Source: Euryarchaeota archaeon UBA538 (lineage in GTDB: Archaea; Thermoplasmatota; Poseidoniia; Poseidoniales; Thalassarchaeaceae). From it: 16,346 bases of DNA. The stretch is from NCBI GenBank assembly GCA_002499325.1, contig DALC01000083.1:1-16346 (forward strand), given 5' to 3'. The notes below the pieces were generated by a model that saw only the letters and a list, made by a program, of their open reading frames with translations, did no database searches and had not been told where the DNA came from. The position numbers and the translations under genes were made by a program. Position 1 is the stretch's first letter; every line of letters begins with the position of its first letter. Of this stretch, positions 6,701-12,765 are shown piece after piece.

Positions 6701-9700
6701 CCGTTACTGGACGTAAGATTTCCAGATACATCCAGGAAATCACCAGCAGTCGGGTTAGCGGTGATGGGATTAAATGATATTGAGGTCGGAGATCTGACGA
6801 TAATCGTGTTGATGTAGGTGAACGAATTATGCAGAGTCTCAGTTCCATTCGATCCATTGAACACGAGCATGACTGAGATCGCCCCCAGAGGATGAGAGTG
6901 CGGGACATCGAATGAAAAATTTACGTAACCACCAGAATTGGAAGAAATCTCAGATGTCAGCCAGGTATCATGGAATTTGGCGGATACGTTCATCCCGACG
7001 ATTTCTCTGTCATTGTTGGATGACTCTGCGAGCTTAGCCCCAAAGGAAACTGAGGACCCTCGGTCCACTATTGTGTTTATCAGTGGAATCCGATCAATGA
7101 ATTGAACAACCCCTCTTACCAGAATCGAATCAGAACCTGTTCCTGTTAAGTAAAACGGACTACTCCCATTTTCAACACTAACTACGACTGTCTTGAGTCC
7201 GTTTGAAACCCCGTCTCCCAATGGATCGGTCGGTACAGAAACTGAAAATGTCCCATTGGGGGAAGTCGCAAAACCGGTTACTAGCTTCTCATTAGGATCA
7301 TCTAGGAAGAAAATCTCTATTGAGACTGGTCCACTAACTGTCCTATTGATGTCGAAGGAATCCATAACTTTACCTGTAACTAAGAATGACTGACCTGCAG
7401 TTACTTCGGGGAGAGGGGAGTTATCAATCCGGACGTTGCTTAAGACCTGAACTGTCAGGTTCATGTAGCTCTCGTTGGCAAGCCATCTGCCTGCATCTTG
7501 AGTTTCAAGTGAGTCGGTTAAGTCATCTGGAGCTAATATGAGTACGTCATAATAGCCAGGAGGAGCATCGCTTGGGATCGTTGACTGGAATTCAACAACA
7601 CCATCATTTCCAGTGACAGAGGTATTCATTAGTTGCTGAAGAGAACCTCCCCAATCGAAGTATATTTCCACAGTGGCGTTGGACAGCCTCTCGTTACTCT
7701 CGAGATCCCTAACTGTCGCTGAAGCGGACAAATTTTCTCCTGCGACCACTATTGCACTAGTATTCGCAGATTGGACATCGAACATTGTCTGTATCCCTAT
7801 ATCGAGGGAGTTTTCCGTAGCAGGATCGAAGAAGTAGGGTATTCCGCCAGGTGAGTTCTTTTCGAAGTCTAAGACCAGAATCGCCTGATAAACTCCAGAG
7901 CCAATCCCGCTAGGCATTGAGAATGATATGTTGTACTCTCCAGTGGTAGTATCTAACCACTCAGATCCCAATGTGTACCTATCTGGGGGAAGGGGGTTGC
8001 CATCTGGTCCAGCAGGTAGGCTTGATGGGACATCCAAGAAGAGGGAGACTGAGGTGTTGTTACCTAACACTGAGGAATTTAGATCGGAATCGATTACTGA
8101 TCCTGAGATCCATGTAGTGTTGCCCATTGGTACCCATTCGGTACCAAGATTGAAAATCGGTGAAGCCCTACCTTGTATCCTGACATCGTCAGTTGTTTGG
8201 TTAGGACCAACCCAAGTGGAACCGTTGTAGCTCAGTACCCACGGATAGTCACCTGCAGGAGTTGAGAGCGATGGAGACCAAGAGGGTACTATTTTGGGAA
8301 CATCTGGGTCGGAGATATTCCAAACTTCGGTGTCATTGACCGAAAGGGAGAAGAGGCCTGGGAAGGTAGTGATTTCTGCTCCAGTGTGATCGGACAGAGA
8401 GACTAAAATGTCTGATGTGGTTCCTTTTGCGGCTGGAATCATTGTGTAATTGAATACGATGTAGCTCTTTATGCCATGTTGGTCAACTACCGTGGTTTCA
8501 TCCTTTGCGAAAAGCTGATCGGCCAGATATTGATACCTAATTTCAACAAGTCCTGCGGGAATAGGGACATCAGAATCTAGGAAAGTCCAATTTACGGCGA
8601 ATTGTCCAGGATTAGAGAGCCAGTCACTATCGTTCAGATACCAGGAATTGAGGGTTTGGAAAGGAGCATTAGTCCCAGATCTCCTCATTTGTAATGTCAG
8701 GGTCCCATTCAGAGACTCTGGTATCTCAGATTTGCTGAGAGCGGTGCCATTGAGATAAATTCTATTATTAATCTCTAGTATTGTATTGTTCAATCCCTGA
8801 CCTTCCAGTGAAATGGTTAGGTTTGGAGCCTGAGTGAGATTCAGATTGATTGTTTCTGAGTACGGCCTGATGTGGAAAACAGGACCTGATGCATTGTTCA
8901 GATCGAACTGATGCCAACCTGTGTAATCAAGTGTGGCCGGAATAAGCCCTTCTTGCTCGCTTTCATTGATAGACACTGAGAACTCGAAATATCCCCCCGG
9001 TCCGATACTGGATATCAGACTAACTGGGCCATCTTGTGAGGTAGTATAGTTCATCAGTATCTGCATACTATCAATTGATGAAATATCGTTGTAAGGGACA
9101 TTCTCAAGAGAAACTGATCCAGTAATGGTGGTATTGACACCTATTCCTATTTTTGGCTCTGTGAGTGGTTGAGGCTCACTTAAGGATAGTGTAATATCAT
9201 CGGTAACGTTTACGTTCCATCCCGAGAAAATACCTTGGGTGCCCACATAATCAAGTGTCTTAGTCATTATGACCAATGAGGAATTGCCTGGATTAACTGC
9301 TTCATTGGGCATTCCCGTGATGTTGAATGAGCCATTGGAGTCAGTTACAGCCGTGCCTACCAGATGCTGGGAAACTGCCGCCAAGCCTGGAATTTGATTG
9401 GTCATATTTGATTCGACGAGATACATATCAACTCCTACTCCTGCGACGGACGTCTGATTATCTGTGAACCTTAGAGTGCCGTTCATCCATATCGACTGGC
9501 CAGATAGGTCTCTGTCCAACCACAGTGGGCCCCAAGACTCGTCGGTTACCTCAACTAGTGACATTGCCGGACAAGCCTCGAATGGAATCCATCCCAAATC
9601 TGCATTTCCAAGATTTTGATTGGTTTGTAAGTGAACCTCTACCCACGAAGTAAAGTCTTTTCCATAAACCTCGAAAGCTTCACCGTTCCAATAACCTCCG

Positions 9701-12687
9701 GAGAATCCTGTTACCTTCCTAACAGGTATATCTGCAGTTCTTAGCATGACGGCAAAGAGCGAAGTGAATTGGTCACAGCTTCCCTCAAATGAATTATTGA
9801 GAATCCAATATGCCATATCCGATTCTTCTTCTAAACCAGAAGGAACACTTGTTCCATTGTTATTTCTCAGAAATGTAATGGTATCATTACCTTCTGATAT
9901 GAAGTCAGCTATGGCAGAAACTTTATCCCAAGCCGATAAAGCTCCGGAGTCATTGATTACAGATTGTGTTATTCCAGAGACGAGCTCATTCATATTGCCC
10001 CTTGAGGTGAAGAACGGGGGAAGATCAGTGGCATAATCAGTTCCCGTAAACACGGTAGAGTTGTCCCTAATCGCCTGAGTGATATTTACTTGTGGAGTGG
10101 TGATAAACATTGTATCAATTGAAGAACCATCTACAATTATATCCCTTGTGAAATTAGAAAAATTCAACCCTGCTGTTGGATCAGTCCAGCCTGTGAAATT
10201 TACAGTATTGTGAGGCAGGATAAGCTCCTCTCCGATATCAGCCACTCCCGCACCTCTGTAACTAATCTCCCAGCCCATTAGGGTCGAGTTATCCCAGAAT
10301 TGCTGGTCTGAGACCCCTTGTGTTGTAGAGAATCCGGGTACCATTTCAGTATTGCCTACAAGAGAGGTATTCACGCCCCATGATATCCCAGTGTATTGAT
10401 CATAGGTGTGCCATCTCCAGTAGATTTTATTCTCAGGATTTAGTATCGATGATTGATTTGTGGCATAGAGGTATATGGAATTAGGAGAAATATCGTCCGA
10501 CGGGTCCCATGGATTGTTCGGAGAGTCTTCACATAGGCCGTCCCAGTAGTCCGAGGTACACTCCTGTCCGTCTGGGATGCCCCCTCCGTCAGTATCTGGA
10601 TCTCTCCAGTCAGTTCCAGTTGAGTTTTCGATTGTATCTGGGATTCCATCTCCGTCTGTGTCGACAGGATTTCTATCATCATTGGGGTTATCTTGAGGAT
10701 TTGTACCGTCAATATATTCCTGGAAATCTGTCACTCCTCCATTATCGGTATCTGACAAATTCCAAAGGGTGAAGTAAGTATCGTTAGTGAAGTTCCCCCC
10801 CATGCCAGGAAAGGATACTATGCAACCTGTTGTATTTTCGAAGTAATTATTCAACCCATCACCATCGGAGTCTAGTAGGTTTTCACACGGGTCAAGAGGG
10901 TCAGTACCATTCAGAATTTCATCTAAATCTTCTACTCCATCCGAATCGGTATCCACAAGATTGGGATTTGTGGGGAATCCCCATGTTGACAGGTACTCCT
11001 CCCAATCGGCGAGTCCGTCTCCATCTGAATCGGAGTAGTCATCGTCACAAATTGGATCATTAACTGCCCCTACAGTAGCATCCCAACACCACGAGAAGTT
11101 GGTGAAGAGGACTGTGGATGTGTTGGCCGGCAGGTCTACGTTAACGCTTCTTAGTACGTCTGAATCTATGCTTTCATATCGAAACTCCAACAGAGTCCCA
11201 TTCGAAAGAACATAATATGCCATAGGGGCATCTGTCTGTCTCCAATCTAATGGTGATTGATCTAATTGAGAAGTCGAGTTGAGAGTTAAGGAAGATGTGA
11301 CTGAGTCCCAGCCAATTATTTGGAGTGTAAGTTCCTCTTCTGATAAGCAGGGATCAGAGTTGTGGAAAGGTAGAATTTCATCACCATCAGATACCCCCCC
11401 ACCATCTGTGTCGAAAACGTTCCAGAGTGTGCATGTCATGTTCTCCTCCCAATTCTGAATACCATCGCCATCAAAGTCTCCTGCATCCTCTATCCTAGTT
11501 GGATCGGTTTCATTCATATCCACTATGCCATTGCCATTGAGATCCTCCTCCCCATCATCGAATTGATCCCCGTCTGTATTGTTGTTTCTAGGGTCACTAG
11601 CTTGTGGTGGATCTCCGTACTGGCCATTGACCTCGACTCCATCTTCGATGCCATCGGAATCAGTATCAACAGAGGTAGGGTCTGTCAGGAGAATTAATGC
11701 CTCATACGAGTCATTTAGACCGTCTCCGTCTGTATCGTTTGATTGCGGGTCAGTGGATGTAATACCATCTACCTCGGCAGTTAGAAATTGACATCCCCCT
11801 GGGCCCAGTGACAATACTGGATTACAAGGCGATTCGGTTGCAGTCATGGCTAGTGGGCCGGGTCTGAAATACTGCGTAGGAGGAGTCGTAGAGCCATTTC
11901 TGGTCCCCCATGCCGGATTGACATATTCCTTAAGGTTGATCAGTCCATCTCCATCCGGATCTCCAAATGTACCATCCATATTACTGTTAGATGTCGGATC
12001 TAATCCATTAGCGGCTTCCCATCCGTCGGGCATTCCATCCCCGTCGGTGTCCCATCCATCTGGGTCCTCATCGGCGATACCATCACCGTCATCATCATCA
12101 CTAGAGCAGTTGGCATCACCATCGCCATCTCCGTCGAAGTTATCCACCATTCCATCCTTATCATCGTCAAATGTGTTGAAGCAAATATTTCCTCTTGGAT
12201 CTTCATCTGCACCATCAGAATTTAGACCTTGAATGAGTTGCATGGCACTTTCTTCATCCCAATCCCTGACTGGAACGGTTCCGTTCCACCATACCCCGTT
12301 ATCTAGCACGTTTGGAGTAGATGTCAAATCCCAACCAGAGGGCATAGAATATTGATACTCATTGAGATTGGTAAATGCATCCCCATCTGGATCTCCGGTA
12401 GATCCGTTGTCCCCGTTCTGAGATAGAGGATTTAGTCCATACTGCCACTCCCACCCGTCTGGAAGTCCGTCATTATCTGAGTCCCAGTCTTGAGGTTGTG
12501 TATTGATGTAGAATTCGAGACCGTATGATAGTCCGTCTCCATCCTGATCTGAAGACGCTAAAGCCTCCCAAGCACTGAACTCCAACGCTGAGTACGAAGA
12601 AAGTAGCATCAAGAGCGAGAATGTAATTGCTGAGCGGTGTTTTCTGTTCGACTTCGTGTCTTTTGAAAGATTCACAATAGAGCCCAC
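3727..12687 (-). CDS. Giant TgpA-like cell-surface protein: TSP3 repeats, transglutaminase-like domain, Ig-like stalk, membrane anchor, DUF4129-like tail
   Basis: About 2986 aa (numbering from GTG 12687). The order is: signal peptide (basic KSNRKHR, then a hydrophobic stretch about 20-44); about 16 thrombospondin type 3 calcium repeats such as DTDGDGIPDTIE (47 to about 710); a beta pre-domain with YWRWHTYDQYTGISW (756-770), typical before TgpA transglutaminase domains; a transglutaminase core (about 900-1042) with C971 in GSCDQFTSLF; a carboxypeptidase-regulatory-like module (TDSNGSFNITGMP); many Ig-like repeats to about 2830; one membrane helix (2838-2859); and a cytoplasmic domain (2885-2970) with the FETVREFEMAIR and EEARYSSH features of DUF4129. 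Where HAW is expected the chain reads T1013-SW, and the expected Asp is E1037, so classical catalysis is doubtful. N-glycosylation sequons are abundant. The start is GTG 12687, five bases after GAGGTGA; GTG 12696 would overlap that site. It is probably an envelope or adhesion protein whose tail contacts the cytoplasm. Confidence 0.93.
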   Translation of the reverse strand: MGSIVNLSKDTKSNRKHRSAITFSLLMLLSSYSALEFSAWEALASSDQDGDGLSYGLEFYINTQPQDWDSDNDGLPDGWEWQYGLNPLSQNGDNGSTGDPDGDAFTNLNEYQYSMPSGWDLTSTPNVLDNGVWWNGTVPVRDWDEESAMQLIQGLNSDGADEDPRGNICFNTFDDDKDGMVDNFDGDGDGDANCSSDDDDGDGIADEDPDGWDTDGDGMPDGWEAANGLDPTSNSNMDGTFGDPDGDGLINLKEYVNPAWGTRNGSTTPPTQYFRPGPLAMTATESPCNPVLSLGPGGCQFLTAEVDGITSTDPQSNDTDGDGLNDSYEALILLTDPTSVDTDSDGIEDGVEVNGQYGDPPQASDPRNNNTDGDQFDDGEEDLNGNGIVDMNETDPTRIEDAGDFDGDGIQNWEENMTCTLWNVFDTDGGGVSDGDEILPFHNSDPCLSEEELTLQIIGWDSVTSSLTLNSTSQLDQSPLDWRQTDAPMAYYVLSNGTLLEFRYESIDSDVLRSVNVDLPANTSTVLFTNFSWCWDATVGAVNDPICDDDYSDSDGDGLADWEEYLSTWGFPTNPNLVDTDSDGVEDLDEILNGTDPLDPCENLLDSDGDGLNNYFENTTGCIVSFPGMGGNFTNDTYFTLWNLSDTDNGGVTDFQEYIDGTNPQDNPNDDRNPVDTDGDGIPDTIENSTGTDWRDPDTDGGGIPDGQECTSDYWDGLCEDSPNNPWDPSDDISPNSIYLYATNQSSILNPENKIYWRWHTYDQYTGISWGVNTSLVGNTEMVPGFSTTQGVSDQQFWDNSTLMGWEISYRGAGVADIGEELILPHNTVNFTGWTDPTAGLNFSNFTRDIIVDGSSIDTMFITTPQVNITQAIRDNSTVFTGTDYATDLPPFFTSRGNMNELVSGITQSVINDSGALSAWDKVSAIADFISEGNDTITFLRNNNGTSVPSGLEEESDMAYWILNNSFEGSCDQFTSLFAVMLRTADIPVRKVTGFSGGYWNGEAFEVYGKDFTSWVEVHLQTNQNLGNADLGWIPFEACPAMSLVEVTDESWGPLWLDRDLSGQSIWMNGTLRFTDNQTSVAGVGVDMYLVESNMTNQIPGLAAVSQHLVGTAVTDSNGSFNITGMPNEAVNPGNSSLVIMTKTLDYVGTQGIFSGWNVNVTDDITLSLSEPQPLTEPKIGIGVNTTITGSVSLENVPYNDISSIDSMQILMNYTTSQDGPVSLISSIGPGGYFEFSVSINESEQEGLIPATLDYTGWHQFDLNNASGPVFHIRPYSETINLNLTQAPNLTISLEGQGLNNTILEINNRIYLNGTALSKSEIPESLNGTLTLQMRRSGTNAPFQTLNSWYLNDSDWLSNPGQFAVNWTFLDSDVPIPAGLVEIRYQYLADQLFAKDETTVVDQHGIKSYIVFNYTMIPAAKGTTSDILVSLSDHTGAEITTFPGLFSLSVNDTEVWNISDPDVPKIVPSWSPSLSTPAGDYPWVLSYNGSTWVGPNQTTDDVRIQGRASPIFNLGTEWVPMGNTTWISGSVIDSDLNSSVLGNNTSVSLFLDVPSSLPAGPDGNPLPPDRYTLGSEWLDTTTGEYNISFSMPSGIGSGVYQAILVLDFEKNSPGGIPYFFDPATENSLDIGIQTMFDVQSANTSAIVVAGENLSASATVRDLESNERLSNATVEIYFDWGGSLQQLMNTSVTGNDGVVEFQSTIPSDAPPGYYDVLILAPDDLTDSLETQDAGRWLANESYMNLTVQVLSNVRIDNSPLPEVTAGQSFLVTGKVMDSFDINRTVSGPVSIEIFFLDDPNEKLVTGFATSPNGTFSVSVPTDPLGDGVSNGLKTVVVSVENGSSPFYLTGTGSDSILVRGVVQFIDRIPLINTIVDRGSSVSFGAKLAESSNNDREIVGMNVSAKFHDTWLTSEISSNSGGYVNFSFDVPHSHPLGAISVMLVFNGSNGTETLHNSFTYINTIIVRSPTSISFNPITANPTAGDFLDVSGNLTSSNGSGIVDRSGNPLSPSLTFLIDDVSTGFTVSGGAVDPDGSWSARIFLDMTFPRGAHNISATYTPTVNYYSSSSSNGTFDSRGFSMISIIDPTDLDPDARTIRGDPTNLNISIMDNAGENVANVEVKILVDGLETWSGFTDSNGLINTNLSTDPNRDPGPMTVTAVFDGINGTTGLSGDQTWTRIIILAPTVIEVSNISGSAVAGERVVFSGTLLDERGSPLVEDGSPKGGVVHLHIDGIDVGPQYIDVSNSTSGAWQITYDLPLDMDYGQHTFSIEFLGGFTWVDPMGQGDSLNPEYYLSSITTSPFNVTQTSQVVLTTPQGEIDRNELLLIEGILTDGAGRPLPNRTLDAYMNGQMLTSLSVDGNGSFSLFFPVPSDMPLGPREVMLLFQGEEFILGSNSTTIFTVFSPTTLTVENPTPVAVGDVLNLRGDVRDNLPDGWLSNHSLQIFVDGILIGTTVTEEDGSWHLSWVVSEFLDVGVHPVTVISPDQGYYRQTSVETNLTIAYHTTITLNVENSVATRGGSWNFSGRLYDSDTPGTPGLENREVSFLLDGIEILVVTTGVDGTFSFTHELGYSISRGDHLVSVHFYGEELYLSDSTNTTVFSRADINVEILLISDEVVRSDETRPIRVRGRVLEIGGDGNTMEEMEMSLLWEGSLEPNAIISWDQATGQFLITSNAKTYMPPGNSIFTIDVEPDAERFLNGASVEFDLQILVSVDFVFIPDGIFIERGQSKISGKINVTASDDNRAPPVEGVSITARLTNDTDTLFTVVGMTDVNGIFDYQFESFHDDHSFWDRDFWGELKIEFSSDSDIIDPVNATQLAQFSEVSINYQAEASDSLLRPAIISVLLVAFMIGVSALVVTIRNRKKAAIDELAGVFSYTAELLAAGDEVREAIFNCYEGLCKILMSRGFLRRDFETVREFEMAIRSALPISEQALLSLDRIFEEARYSSHVLGNQHRESAQMALNSVLQEIDQLEDVPSRSKGKIIED
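4200..9400 (-). repeat. Coding repeat block: tandem Ig-like domains of the giant protein
   Basis: Between the transglutaminase-like domain and the membrane anchor the protein repeats a roughly 90-110-residue unit. It follows a pattern of V-x2-G-x4-F-SG-x-L-x-D, then PL, then V-x-IDG, then a D-x-(D/N)G-S/T-W/F strand, then G-x-H-x-(V/F/I) and an aromatic near the end. This is the style of bacterial Ig-like (Big) domains. Roughly fifteen units fit; exact borders cannot be set by eye. The copies have diverged strongly, so it is a protein repeat rather than a DNA tandem repeat. The block contains no cysteine. It presumably acts as a long rod holding the N-terminal domains away from the membrane. 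Confidence 0.7.
10564..12549 (-). repeat. Coding repeat block: thrombospondin type 3-like calcium-binding motifs
   Basis: At least sixteen motifs of the form D-x-D-x-DG-x2-D-x2-E are present, for example DSDNDGLPDGWE, DTDSDGIEDGVE, DSDGDGLADWEE and DTDGDGIPDTIE. Some variants have GGG in place of GDG (DTDGGGVSDGDE, DTDNGGVTDFQE, DTDGGGIPDGQE). These acidic loops are known to bind Ca2+ in TSP3 domains and are common in surface proteins of marine archaea and bacteria. Cysteines are scattered among them, unlike in the downstream Ig-like stalk. The block makes the N-terminal quarter of the mature protein strongly acidic. Confidence 0.9.
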
Positions 12688-12692
12688 GCTAC

Positions 12693-12699
12693 TCACCTC
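12693..12699 (-). promoter_or_regulatory. Shine-Dalgarno site deciding the start of the giant gene
   Basis: GAGGTGA (read on the minus strand, 12699 to 12693) matches seven bases of the archaeal SD consensus GGAGGTGA and is followed after five nucleotides by GTG at 12687-12685. The upstream in-frame GTG at 12696 lies inside this site and is therefore unlikely to be the start. An SD-led internal cistron fits translation from a transcript started before the 981-aa gene. Confidence 0.7.
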
Positions 12700-12765
12700 T
12701 TACCTAGGGCGGAAAGTAGGGCTCTTAAGAGGAATGGAGCGTCGTTCGGACGTTGCCTCAAACTA

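Noticed and set aside
4415..10036. Many plus-strand frames of 63-174 aa under the giant gene
   Set aside because: All are antisense shadows of a continuous 2986-codon frame with clear domains; none has a recognisable motif.
12000..12170. Possible CRISPR or DNA tandem repeat from recurring CCATC/GTC units
   Set aside because: The repetition follows the TSP3 amino-acid motif with diverged codons and irregular spacing; there are no constant repeats separated by unique spacers.
10440..12232. Frames of 70-128 aa on both strands inside the TSP3-coding region
   Set aside because: They arise from the repetitive GAT/GGA codon pattern of the calcium repeats; products are Ser/Pro- or Met/Thr-rich shadows without start signals.
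12722..12731. Palindrome CTCTTAAGAG in the gap between the two surface genes, as an internal promoter or terminator
   Set aside because: Ten bases without a loop or U-run is not a terminator, and it is a weak TATA candidate; co-transcription with an SD-led second gene explains the gap better.
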